A stretch of 37,671 nucleotides of DNA from Phycisphaerales bacterium. Lineage in GTDB: Bacteria; Planctomycetota; Phycisphaerae; Phycisphaerales; UBA1924. Positions 26,399 to 34,193 of this stretch are shown here, in pieces; the first letter of the stretch is position 1, and each line of letters begins with the position of its first letter. Under the pieces are notes generated by a model. The model was not told the origin of the DNA. It worked only from the letters and a program-made list of their open reading frames with translations, and searched no databases. The translations under genes were made by a program, and so were the position numbers. Location of the stretch: contig CANHCQ010000031.1 of the NCBI GenBank assembly GCA_947459215.1, positions 1 to 37,671 on the forward strand, in the 5' to 3' direction.

Positions 26399-29053
26399 GT
26401 GAGCCACTTGCGTCCACGTTGCTGTTCACACCCCCTTGCCCACTCCGCCGCGGCACTCGTGCTGATCGCGGGTCTCTGCACAGGCACGACCGCCTCGGCT
26501 CAGTCCGCTGACGCACCCCCGAGCCAGTCCGAGCGACCCGTCGGCGCGCCGGCCAGCGATACCACGCTCCCCCGCGAGGAGCCCAAGCCCCAGCCCGACG
26601 CCAAGGCCGCGATCTTCGAGGGTCGCCCCATTCGCGAGGTGCGGCTCGTCAAGCCCGTCAAGCCCGCCGCCGACGCGCCCGAGGGCACGCCGACCACCTA
26701 CGAGCCGGTCGCCCCCGAGACCGATCGCCTCGTCCGCAACCAGCTCCGCCTCCGCGAGGGCGCGGCGTACGAGCAGGACGTCGTCAGCGGCGACATCACC
26801 CGCCTCAACCGCATCGGCCTCTTCAAGCAGGTCGAGACCCGCGTGCAGTCCTTCGATGACGGCACCATCGCCCTGCTCTACGTCCTGCAGCTCCAGCCCA
26901 TCGTGCAGGACGTTCAATCGGTCGGCAACCGCCGCTTCAGCGATCAGCAGATCAACAAGGAAGTCGACATCCTCCGCGGCACGCCCGTGGACCCGCTGGC
27001 CCTCGAGCGGGCGGCACGGCGCATCGAGGCGATGTACCGCAAGAAGGGCTACTACCTCTGCCGCGTGACCACCGATCTCGAAGAGATCGAGCGGACCGGC
27101 ATCGTGCTCTTCGCCATCCGCGAGGGCGAGCGGATGAAGGTGATGGACATCCGCTTCGAGGGCAACCGCTCCTTCGCTGGCGACGAGATCCGCAGCGTCG
27201 TCAAGACCAAGACGGCGTGGCTCTTCGAGCGCGGGCCTCTCGACGATGACGTGCTCGACGACGACGTCGCCGCCATCATCAAGCTCTACAAGGACCGCGG
27301 CCACCTCGACGTGCGGGTCGATCGCATCGTCCGCCCCGCGCCCAACGGCAAGGAAGCGATCATCTCCTTCGTGATCGACGAAGGACCCGTCTACACCCTT
27401 CGGAACATCGAAACCGTCTACGCCGAGTTCAGCCGAACCTATCCCACGATCGAAAAGGCCCGGGCCGCCATGCAGCCGGGCGAGAAGATGATCGTCCTCG
27501 GGCCTGAATCTGCCACCGCCAAGTCGGGCGGCAACATCATGGTCTACCGAGAGGGCCAGATCAACAGCGAGCAGGCCAAGGGCCTCATGCTCATCAAGCC
27601 CGGCGACGTCTACAGCATCGAGAAGCTCGAGAAGTCCAGCAAGATCCTCACCAATGCCCTGGGCATGATGGGCTACAGCGAGGCCAAGGTCGAACGCCGC
27701 GAGCGCCGCGACACCGAGCAGCCCGTCGTCGACATCGTCCTCTTCCTCTTCCAGGGCAAGGACTTCAAGACCGGCGAGGTCATCATCCAGGGCAACGACA
27801 TCACGCAGCACAAGGTGGCGCGGCGCCATATCGAGGTCAAGCCCGATCGCCCGCTCGACACCGTCGCCATCGAGAACAGCAAGACGCGTCTGAAGAACCT
27901 CAATGTCTTCGACAACCAGCGCCTCCGCGTCACACCTCAGCGCCCCGCCGAGGACGACCCCGAACACCGCGACGTCCTGGTCGAGGTCGCCGAGACCAAC
28001 ACCGGTGAGTTCAACGTCGGTGCGGCGGTGAGCAGCGACGGCGGCGTGCTCGGCCGCATCGCCGTCACGCAGCGCAACTTTGACGTCGCCGACACGCCCG
28101 ACACCTTCGGCGAACTCTTCAGCGGCCGCGCCTTCCGCGGCGCGGGTCAGACCTTCACGATGCAGGCTCTTCCGGGCGATCGCGTGCAGTCGTACGCCAT
28201 CGGCCTGTCCGAGCCGTATCTCTTCGAGACCAACTACTCCGGCGCCGCCGCCTTCTCGTACAACAAGCGGGTCTACGACGAGTACGACGAACAGCGCGTG
28301 GGCCCGCGCTTCTCCCTCGGCCGCCGCTTCGGCACCCGCTGGACGGCCACGATGCCGATCCGCTTCGAGCGCATCACGGTCTTCAACGTGCCGCCCGACT
28401 CGGCGGTGGACATCGTCAACAGCGCCGGCACCAACAACGCCGTCGGTGTCGGCCTGGAGATGACCCGCAACACCTTCGACAACCCCGTCTCGCCCACCAA
28501 CGGCACCAAGCTCTCCCTCGGCGTCGAACAGGTCATGGGCACCAAGTCCTACCAGATCCTCAAGGGCGAGCACCAGATCTACATCCCCATCCGCGAAGAC
28601 TACCTCGGCCGCAAGACCACGCTCTCCTTCCGCACCCGCACCTACTACATCCCCCAGAACAAGGATGAAGTCCCCGTCTACGACCGCTTCTACCTCGGCG
28701 GCGGCGACCTCCGCGGCTTTGGCTATCGCACCGTCTCGCCCCGCTCCGTCCGCGCTGACAACGGCCAGCCCAGCAACCAGCCCGTTGGTGGCACGTGGCT
28801 CTTCTCGTTCACCCCCGAGGTCAAGATCCCAGTCCTCGACGATCTGCTCGCCGTCGTCTTCTTCATCGACAGCGGCACCGTGCTCTACTCGCCCGGGTTC
28901 AACGACTACCGCGTCTCCGTCGGTACCGGTCTTCGTGTCAGTATCCCCGCCCTCTCCGGCGCCCCGCTCGCCTTCGACTTCGGCTTCCCCGTCAAGATGG
29001 AAGAGGGCGACCGCAAACGCCTGTTCACCTTCGCGATCGATGTGCCGTTCTGA
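26399..29053 (+). CDS. bamA: BamA/Omp85 outer-membrane protein assembly factor
   Basis: The 884-residue protein starts at GTG 26399 and has a signal peptide (AALVLIAGLCTG, cut after ASA, about residue 34). After a Pro/Glu-rich linker come five POTRA-like units at about residues 75-170, 171-250, 251-336, 337-460 and 461-533; the fourth is enlarged by about 40 residues around VLGPESATAKSGGNIM. The C-terminal beta-barrel starts near GEFNVGAAVSSDGG and contains the L6 motif LRGFGYR (near 771) and the terminal Phe (IDVPF). This is the core of the machine that inserts barrel proteins, showing a diderm cell envelope. The frame is open far upstream, through the antiporter gene, but that part is antisense-type noise. 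The start is the weakest part of the call. Confidence 0.93.
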   Translation: MSHLRPRCCSHPLAHSAAALVLIAGLCTGTTASAQSADAPPSQSERPVGAPASDTTLPREEPKPQPDAKAAIFEGRPIREVRLVKPVKPAADAPEGTPTTYEPVAPETDRLVRNQLRLREGAAYEQDVVSGDITRLNRIGLFKQVETRVQSFDDGTIALLYVLQLQPIVQDVQSVGNRRFSDQQINKEVDILRGTPVDPLALERAARRIEAMYRKKGYYLCRVTTDLEEIERTGIVLFAIREGERMKVMDIRFEGNRSFAGDEIRSVVKTKTAWLFERGPLDDDVLDDDVAAIIKLYKDRGHLDVRVDRIVRPAPNGKEAIISFVIDEGPVYTLRNIETVYAEFSRTYPTIEKARAAMQPGEKMIVLGPESATAKSGGNIMVYREGQINSEQAKGLMLIKPGDVYSIEKLEKSSKILTNALGMMGYSEAKVERRERRDTEQPVVDIVLFLFQGKDFKTGEVIIQGNDITQHKVARRHIEVKPDRPLDTVAIENSKTRLKNLNVFDNQRLRVTPQRPAEDDPEHRDVLVEVAETNTGEFNVGAAVSSDGGVLGRIAVTQRNFDVADTPDTFGELFSGRAFRGAGQTFTMQALPGDRVQSYAIGLSEPYLFETNYSGAAAFSYNKRVYDEYDEQRVGPRFSLGRRFGTRWTATMPIRFERITVFNVPPDSAVDIVNSAGTNNAVGVGLEMTRNTFDNPVSPTNGTKLSLGVEQVMGTKSYQILKGEHQIYIPIREDYLGRKTTLSFRTRTYYIPQNKDEVPVYDRFYLGGGDLRGFGYRTVSPRSVRADNGQPSNQPVGGTWLFSFTPEVKIPVLDDLLAVVFFIDSGTVLYSPGFNDYRVSVGTGLRVSIPALSGAPLAFDFGFPVKMEEGDRKRLFTFAIDVPF

Positions 29054-29061
29054 GGTTGGGA

Positions 29062-29244
29062 TTCACCACAGAGGCACAGAGACGCAGAGAGCGGCGAAGA
29101 GAATCTCAACTCAATGAGCTCGACGATTCCCAAGGGTCGTAAGGCATCGCGCGCCGCGAGCGCCTGCGAAAGCCGAAAGTCCTCGACCCTCTTGGAGCTC
29201 GTTGATTCAGACGCGTTGGTTTTCCTCTGTACTCTACGGTGAAG
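29062..29244. repeat. MITE-like element with CACAGAG ends (copy 2)
   Basis: The left end TTCACCACAGAGGCACAG (from 29062) is mirrored by a decayed right end CTCTGTACTCTACGGTGAA (to 29244). Inside, CTCAATGAGCTCGA and GAGCTCGTTGATT form a second inverted pair. It fills the gap between the convergent bamA and DAHP synthase stops, eight and two bases from them. Confidence 0.75.
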
Positions 29245-29246
29245 AC

Positions 29247-30656
29247 TCAGTTCCCCCGCCCCAGCTTGCGGCTCAAGAGGAACGTCATCTCCAGCGACTG
29301 CTGGTAGTTCAGCCGCGGATCGCACAGGCTGACGTAGTTGGTGGACAGGTCGGCCTCGGTCACGCCCGCCGCCCCGCCGACGCACTCGGTCACGTCTTCG
29401 CCGGTGAGCTCAAAGTGCACGCCGCCGAGCACCGTGCCGAGCTTCTTGTGCACGTCGCACGAGGCCTCGAGCTCGGAGCAGATCGCGTCGAACGAACGGG
29501 TCTTGATGCCCGTCGAAGTCGTGGTTTGGTTGCCGTGCATCGGGTCGCACATCCAGAGGACCTTCTTGCCGGCCTTCTGCACGCTCTCGACGATGCGGGG
29601 CAGGTTGGCGGCAACGTTCGCCGCACCCATGCGGCAGATCAAGGCCAGGCGCCCCGACTCGTTCCCGGGGTTCAGCCGCTCGCACAGCGCCACGACCTCA
29701 TCGCCCGCGGCCTTGGGCCCGATCTTGATCCCGATGGGGTTGCGGATGCCGCGGAAGAACTCGACGTGTGCCCCGTCGAGCGAGCGGGTACGCTCGCCGA
29801 TCCACGGGAAGTGGGTGGACAGGTTGTAATGCCCGGCACGTCGCGGCACGGTGCGCGTCTGGGCCGATTCGTAATCCAGGCTCAGCCCCTCGTGGCTCGT
29901 GAAGAACTCCACGCGGGTCAGGTCGTCCACCGCCTTCTCGCCGAGCGCCTCCATGAACCGCAGCCCGTCGGCCAGGTTCGCGGTCATCCGCTGATACTCC
30001 TCGCGGAGCGACGGCGACAGGCTCGCGTGGGCGAAGAACGAGAGATCCCAGTACTCGGGATGGTGCAAGTCGGCGAAGCCGCCGTCGACCAGCGAGCGGA
30101 TGAAGTTGAGAGTGAGCGCCGAGTGCTTGTAACCGCGGACCATCAGCGCCGGGTCGGGGCGGCGTGCCGCGGCTGTGAACTCGGCGGAGTTGAACAGATC
30201 GCCGAAGTACGACGGCAGCGTCACCTTCTGGCCGTTGACCTCGCGGGTCTCGGTTGCGCTCGAACGCGGCTTGGCGTACTGCCCCGCGAAGCGCCCGATC
30301 CGCACCACCGGCTTCTTCACGCCGTGCACCAGCACCAGTGACATCTGCAGCAGGATCTTCAGCTTGTTGGTAATCGTCTCGCTGCGGCAATCCGCCAGCG
30401 TCTCGGCGCAGTCGCCCCCCTGCAGCACGAACCGCTTGCCTTCCTGGGCCTCGGCGATCAGCGAGCGCAGCCGCTCGATCTCCCACGACGTGACCAAGGG
30501 AGGCAACCGCCGCAGGTCCTTCACCGCGGCGTCGACCGCCGCCGGATCGTCGTACGCCACCGCGTGCTGCACGGGCTTCGTGCGCCAGGAGTCGGGAGAC
30601 CAGACAGAAGATGGATCGTGCGAAGCGATGACTGTTCCCTTCCTGATTCGAAACAC
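29247..30656 (-). CDS. 3-deoxy-D-arabino-heptulosonate 7-phosphate synthase, class II
   Basis: The plant/AroF-II-type enzyme condenses phosphoenolpyruvate and erythrose-4-phosphate, the first step of the shikimate pathway. Seen in order are WSPDSWRTKPVQ (typical N-terminus), QGGDCAE (metal Cys), RIGRFAGQYAKPRS, YRG-equivalent RGYKHSALTLNF, TSHEGLSLDYE, FPWIGERTRSLDGAHVEF, IGIKIGPKA, RMGAANV, MCDPMHGNQTTT (metal His) and GVHFELTGEDVTECVGG. Length fits (about 470). The start is unsure: GTG 30656 lies just outside a repeat element, while the best ribosome-binding site, AGGAAGGG, lies seven bases before an in-frame ATC at 30629. A longer start at GTG 30689 would be encoded by the repeat. No aromatic-pathway neighbours are present. 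Confidence 0.93.
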   Translation of the reverse strand: MFRIRKGTVIASHDPSSVWSPDSWRTKPVQHAVAYDDPAAVDAAVKDLRRLPPLVTSWEIERLRSLIAEAQEGKRFVLQGGDCAETLADCRSETITNKLKILLQMSLVLVHGVKKPVVRIGRFAGQYAKPRSSATETREVNGQKVTLPSYFGDLFNSAEFTAAARRPDPALMVRGYKHSALTLNFIRSLVDGGFADLHHPEYWDLSFFAHASLSPSLREEYQRMTANLADGLRFMEALGEKAVDDLTRVEFFTSHEGLSLDYESAQTRTVPRRAGHYNLSTHFPWIGERTRSLDGAHVEFFRGIRNPIGIKIGPKAAGDEVVALCERLNPGNESGRLALICRMGAANVAANLPRIVESVQKAGKKVLWMCDPMHGNQTTTSTGIKTRSFDAICSELEASCDVHKKLGTVLGGVHFELTGEDVTECVGGAAGVTEADLSTNYVSLCDPRLNYQQSLEMTFLLSRKLGRGN

Positions 30657-30665
30657 ACTCGAACA

Positions 30666-30819
30666 TTCACCACAGAGACACAGAGGCACTGAGAAAGACG
30701 TTCAACTCAAGGGGCTCGAAGGGCTCAAAGTCTCAAGACAATCGTTCCCCTGCTGCCCTGCTGCCCTCGAGCTTCTATTCCTTCTCGTCTCTCTCTGTGT
30801 CTCTGTATCTCCGTGGTGA
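30666..30819. repeat. MITE-like element with CACAGAG ends (copy 3)
   Basis: The left end TTCACCACAGAGACACAG and right end CTCTGTATCTCCGTGGTGA (ending 30819) are inverted. Inside, TTCAACTCAAGGGGCTCGA resembles the interior of copy 2, linking the two as one family. It lies between the divergent DAHP synthase and histone-like genes. Confidence 0.82.
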
Positions 30820-30879
30820 TTGCCTTCCGGCTTCTGACTATCGGTGCAACCCCCGAGTTGCTCGACACCGGGGCCCACG

Positions 30880-30981
30880 ACCGAACGGTCATTCTTCGCA
30901 ATCTTCCGCAAGATTGCCAAAGTCGCGCCGACCCGTCGCCGATCGGGTGTCAGAGCGGTTATCTGGACGGGCACATGCCCG
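30880..30981 (+). promoter_or_regulatory. Structured leader upstream of the histone-like gene
   Basis: Four short perfect hairpins follow one another: GACCG/CGGTC (30880-30891), GCAATCTT/AAGATTGC (30898-30917), ACCCG/CGGGT (30931-30948) and CGGGC/GCCCG (30968-30981). With copy 3 of the repeat they account for the 416-base stretch without a gene between 30657 and 31072. No clear -35/-10 pair was identified. Confidence 0.4.
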
Positions 30982-31072
30982 CCGCCGCTCGCCGGAGGGC
31001 GCCCGATCGGACGGCCTCCTCACCTGGGGCAGGGCGAGACCCGCACCTGATCCGCATCTGGAGACGTCAGAC

Positions 31073-31345
31073 ATGCCGACTCGCAAGAACAGCCGCACGA
31101 CCCGCCGCACGACCAAACGCGCCACGCGCCGCACCACCAAGCGCACCGCCCGCCGCACGGCCCGCACGACCGCGCGCAAGACCGCCCGCAAGACCAGCTC
31201 GAACAAGAGCTCGTTCAAGTTCTCGAGCTACAAGAAGAACGCCAAGCGCTCGACCGCGAAGCGCACGGCCCGCAAGTCGACCGCCAAGCGCGCCTTCTCC
31301 TACAAGTTCTCGACCGCCCGCCGCAGCTTCCGCCGCGCGGCCTGA
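31073..31345 (+). CDS. Histone-H1-like, Lys/Arg/Thr-rich nucleoid protein
   Basis: The 90-residue, extremely basic protein has almost no acidic residues. Residues 1-42 are repeats of (R/K)-T-(A/T)-(R/K), for example TRRTTKRATRRTT and TARKTARKT, resembling the DNA-binding tails of eukaryotic H1 and of bacterial Hc1/AlgP-like proteins. Two similar Ser/Phe/Tyr/Lys patches, SSFKFSSYKKN and FSYKFSTARRSF, flank a second basic block KRTARKSTAKRA. It probably binds DNA without sequence preference and compacts the nucleoid; this is inference from composition. ATG 31073 has GGAG nine bases upstream. A long structured leader precedes it and a terminator follows. Confidence 0.8.
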   Translation: MPTRKNSRTTRRTTKRATRRTTKRTARRTARTTARKTARKTSSNKSSFKFSSYKKNAKRSTAKRTARKSTAKRAFSYKFSTARRSFRRAA

Positions 31346-31375
31346 GTGAGAGCAGGACAGTCAGACATTCGCTCC

Positions 31376-31402
31376 AACCCCCGCGCAAGCGGGGGTTGTT
31401 GC
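31376..31402 (+). terminator. Terminator of the histone-like gene
   Basis: AACCCCCGC (31376-31384) pairs with GCGGGGGTT (31389-31397) around a GCAA tetraloop, a 9-bp perfect stem, followed by GTTGCTTTCC. It starts 30 bases after the stop. Confidence 0.8.
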
Positions 31403-31421
31403 TTTCCATCGCGCCCGTGAA

Positions 31422-31531
31422 GCGCCAGTGGGACCGGCCTCCGGCCGGTCGACTGTCGGATGGACTGCAACAAATCGCTCACATCTCCGACAACCCAAGG
31501 CAGACCGGCCGGAGGCCGGTCCCACTGGCGC
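31422..31531. repeat. Element with perfect 29-bp inverted repeats
   Basis: Arms at 31422-31450 and 31503-31531 are exact reverse complements (outer end GCGCCAGTGGGACCGG, inner end CCTCCGGCCGGTC). The 52-base interior has a further TGTCGGA/TCCGACA pair (31453-31459, 31486-31492). Each arm is itself palindromic at GGCCTCCGGCC. It lies between the histone-like gene and the stop of the terminase gene (12 bases away) and could end transcription from both sides. Confidence 0.9.
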
Positions 31532-31542
31532 GATGCAGGGTC

Positions 31543-33198
31543 TCACCGGTCGTAGGTCCGCGCTTGAGTTCTGCTCGCCTTGTCCAGGTTCGTGATCAGA
31601 TACCGCAGCGCATCCACCGCGTGGTCGAAGCCGTCCTTCACCGGCTCGAGGCTCTCGGGCTTGCTGGGGTCGTAGTGGTAGCGTTCCAGGCTCTCGATGA
31701 GTTTCTCGCAGCGGGCGTGCACGCGCAGCCGCGGCGGGGTGCCGTCGGCTGGAGCGAGTCGGGCGCGGACCAAGTTCAGGCCTTCTCTGATCTTGAGTGC
31801 CTTCTTCGTGACGAGGAGCCCGGCCTCGTTCAGTAGATCCGCGGCCGATTTTCCCGTCTGGTCGTTCTCCGCCGCACCCGCGGGGTCGATGCCGATCCAT
31901 TTGGGCATCGGCCATCCGAGCTCGCCGCCCTTCACGATCGCGGCGATGTGCTCGGGGAGCGTGACGCCCTCGAGGTGTCGCTCCTCGACGATCTCGAGCA
32001 CCTCGCCGCGCAGCAGCGCCCACAGCACCACCGCGGGCGAGCGGATGCCGAAGTCCATGCCGCAGAGGATGATTTCGCTCTCCCTCGGTGCGGGGAGAGA
32101 AGGGGCCAAGGGATCGGCGATCACGCCAACGTTCAGCATCGCCGGCACGCGCTCGTCGTTGAACACGTGCACGGCGCTGTCGAACTCCGGGAAGACCGCG
32201 TGCGTGCGGTTGGGCCGCAGGCAGAGCATCTCGGCGTTCCACGTTGCGAGGCTGACGCGTCGCTTCAAGCGGATCGCGTCGTCGATCGGGATGTGTCCGC
32301 CGCCCGCGCCGTCCGCGCGTTTGGCGCGCCCGTCGCACTCGGGCTGCAGCACGCAGCCCTCGCACGGGCGCGACGCCGGGCACGACTCCAGCACGTCCGC
32401 CACGCCCCACTTGAAGAGCGTGCGGCGTCCTTCGAGCGTCTCGCGCAGCAGCCGGTGCATCACGCCGAAAGGGATGTGCATGGTGCTCAGGCACTCGACC
32501 GTGCCTGCGAGCGCGACCGGGCCGATGCCGGGAATAGTGATGGTGCGGGAGCGCGTCGTGAGCATCGCGGCCTCGAGCACATCGGGTTTGAACAGCTCCG
32601 CCTCGTCGCAGCGGAGCGTCTGGACGCGCGTGCCGCGGACTGAGGCGTGGGATTGGGCGAGCAGTTCGACCTCGGAGCCGTTCTTGAGGATGAGCCGCGT
32701 CTCGCCCGGCTTGCCTTTCACCAGCGGCTCGAGCAGCGGACGCGAGAACAGGCGGCGCAGGTGCGTGTGCATGCGGCGTGACTGATCCATGCTGCCGCCG
32801 AGGATGCGGATCTCGATGCCGGGCTTGAAGATGAGATCGAGCGCGGTGGCCAGTGCGCCGAGAAACGTCTTGCCCCCGCCACGGCAGGCCCAGACGACGC
32901 AGTCGAGGGCCGCGGGTGGCTCGCTCACGGGCCCATTCGCGGTCGCGACGTCGAACCCCGCGCGTCCCTGAAAGAACGCGTGGCAGAGATAGTCCAGCGG
33001 CGAGCGGTGCCCCTCCACCAGCGGCGGAGCGAACGACAACTCGAGCGCCTCGCGCAGCCACCGCTCCAGCGCCGCCCGATCACGCGGGGCCGCGGCGAGC
33101 AGATCCTCCGACGCCGAATCGGACGGACTTGCGTACCTGGAGTCGAGCAGTGGAGGGCGAGCGGCGTCGGCCGATCGGGCAGATCGTTTCCGGGTCAT
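31543..33198 (-). CDS. Phage-type terminase large subunit (TerL)
   Basis: The 551-residue packaging motor has an N-terminal ATPase with Walker A ACRGGGKT (residues 104-111), Walker B TLRCDEAE (Asp198-Glu199) and a coupling segment LAGTVECLST. A cysteine cluster, Cys274, Cys280, Cys283 and Cys289 in SCPASRPCEGCVLQPEC, is probably a metal-binding insert. The C-terminal RNase-H-like nuclease has CGMDFGI (Asp383), IGIDPAG (about 439) and DGFDHAVDAL (about 526-530). All catalytic residues are present, so it looks functional. ATG 33198 has GGAG six bases upstream; the frame continues upstream only through a repeat element. No portal, capsid or tail gene is in the window, so this is an orphan or a domesticated piece. 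A GNAT-ATPase pair is upstream on the same strand. Confidence 0.88.
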   Translation of the reverse strand: MTRKRSARSADAARPPLLDSRYASPSDSASEDLLAAAPRDRAALERWLREALELSFAPPLVEGHRSPLDYLCHAFFQGRAGFDVATANGPVSEPPAALDCVVWACRGGGKTFLGALATALDLIFKPGIEIRILGGSMDQSRRMHTHLRRLFSRPLLEPLVKGKPGETRLILKNGSEVELLAQSHASVRGTRVQTLRCDEAELFKPDVLEAAMLTTRSRTITIPGIGPVALAGTVECLSTMHIPFGVMHRLLRETLEGRRTLFKWGVADVLESCPASRPCEGCVLQPECDGRAKRADGAGGGHIPIDDAIRLKRRVSLATWNAEMLCLRPNRTHAVFPEFDSAVHVFNDERVPAMLNVGVIADPLAPSLPAPRESEIILCGMDFGIRSPAVVLWALLRGEVLEIVEERHLEGVTLPEHIAAIVKGGELGWPMPKWIGIDPAGAAENDQTGKSAADLLNEAGLLVTKKALKIREGLNLVRARLAPADGTPPRLRVHARCEKLIESLERYHYDPSKPESLEPVKDGFDHAVDALRYLITNLDKASRTQARTYDR

Positions 33199-33228
33199 GT
33201 GTGCTCCAAGTGTGGATCGGGAAGGCAG

Positions 33229-33501
33229 TTCACCGCAGAGGACGCGGAGAGAGAGAAGAGGCATTCACCACGGAGATCACGGAGATCACGGAGAGAGACA
33301 GCGAGGCGCGAGACGAGGCGCGAGGTAAGTCGAAAGACAAGACGAGAGACAAGACGAGAGACAGGACGAGAAGCAAGACAACCAACAGGGCAGTCCGAGC
33401 GTGCCCCGTCTCTCTTCTGCCTTGAACAAAGCCTTCACTCCGTGCTCTCCGTGATCTCCGTGGTAACACTCTTCCTCCTCCTCCGCGTTCTCCGCAGTGC
33501 A
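33229..33501. repeat. Nested MITE-like elements with CACAGAG / CACGGAG ends (copy 4)
   Basis: The outer pair TTCACCGCAGAGGACGCGG (from 33229) is mirrored by CTCCGCGTTCTCCGCAGTG (to about 33501). An inner pair starting TTCACCACGGAGATCACGG (33264) is mirrored by CTCCGTGATCTCCGTGGT (to 33464). The centre has 12-base tandem units of GACAAGACGAGA type (about 33337-33375). The right half covers the 3' end of the GNAT gene, supplying its last codons and stop. Confidence 0.78.
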
Positions 33502-34193
33502 TCGCCTCGCTCCGCGACGAACACCGCCGGCGGCGCCAGGATCGCCCGTGCAGCCTGAGCGGCGATGTCGGGCAGCCAGTCGGGTCGATCGAGTGCCGCA
33601 CGCGTCCCGCGACTGGCCCGGGCCCACGCGGCCAGCAGCAGTACCAGTTCCGGTCTTCGTCGCACGGCACGCTCAAGAAGGCGGGCATCGACGAGCACAT
33701 CGGGCCGAATTCGCAGTCTGCGAAGCGTGCGATCGAGCCCAATGTCGCGGCGCACCGCAACAGTGGGAACGCGTCGCATGCCGGCGCGGAGGAAGATCGG
33801 GCAGTGCTCGCCCATCGAGGCGATGGCTTCGGTGCGCCGGGTTGCGGGTCGGGCGAGGTACGCGCGCACGAGGGCGGCGCCGATGCCCTGGCCGCGGCAG
33901 CGTGGATCGACGACGACGCGGGCGATGACGCGGAGGTCCCGATTGATCCGCCGCGCGATGAGGCGGCGTGAGCCGAGGTGATAGTCCCCCGGCCATGCCG
34001 CGTCGCGCCACCGCGCGTTCAGCGGCGGGAACGCCACCAGCAGCGCCGCGATGGGCCTTGGATCGTCGGGCACAAACGCACCGAGGATGCGGCACAGCCG
34101 CGCCGGGCGGTGGTGTGTGTAGTGACGATCAAGCAACGAACGCACACGCTCGAATGTGACACGCCGGATGCGAAGCGGTTGTGCCGCGGTCAT
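33435..34193 (-). CDS. GNAT-family acetyltransferase, COG2401-like acetyltransferase half
   Basis: The 252-residue protein has the acetyl-CoA motif A, RVVVDPRCRGQGIGAAL (about residues 92-107, loop RGQGIG), preceded by HYTHHRPARLCRILGAF and VAFPPLN and followed by EAIASMGEHCPIFLRAGM. This HY..., ppLN, RVVVxPxxRGxGIG and AxM...xFxxAGM order is what I know from COG2401, proteins with an ABC-type ATPase fused to an acetyltransferase. Here the ATPase is a separate gene overlapping by four bases (ATGA), so the two are coupled. The C-terminal third is Arg/Ala-rich; the last residues (SVTTEITESTE) are encoded by a dispersed repeat, so the original end may be lost. Substrate unknown; transfer to protein or nucleic acid is possible. 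Confidence 0.78.
   Translation of the reverse strand: MTAAQPLRIRRVTFERVRSLLDRHYTHHRPARLCRILGAFVPDDPRPIAALLVAFPPLNARWRDAAWPGDYHLGSRRLIARRINRDLRVIARVVVDPRCRGQGIGAALVRAYLARPATRRTEAIASMGEHCPIFLRAGMRRVPTVAVRRDIGLDRTLRRLRIRPDVLVDARLLERAVRRRPELVLLLAAWARASRGTRAALDRPDWLPDIAAQAARAILAPPAVFVAERGDALRRTRRRRKSVTTEITESTE

Noticed and set aside
26426..28573. 715-codon minus-strand open frame opposite bamA
   Set aside because: BamA domains on the plus strand are unambiguous; the reverse frame is a codon-bias shadow.
33199..33264. Longer N-terminus of the terminase
   Set aside because: It is encoded partly by the repeat end; ATG 33198 has GGAG at the right distance.
33337..33375. CRISPR or coding signal in the 12-base tandem units
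   Set aside because: The copies are directly adjacent without spacers and lie inside the nested repeat element.
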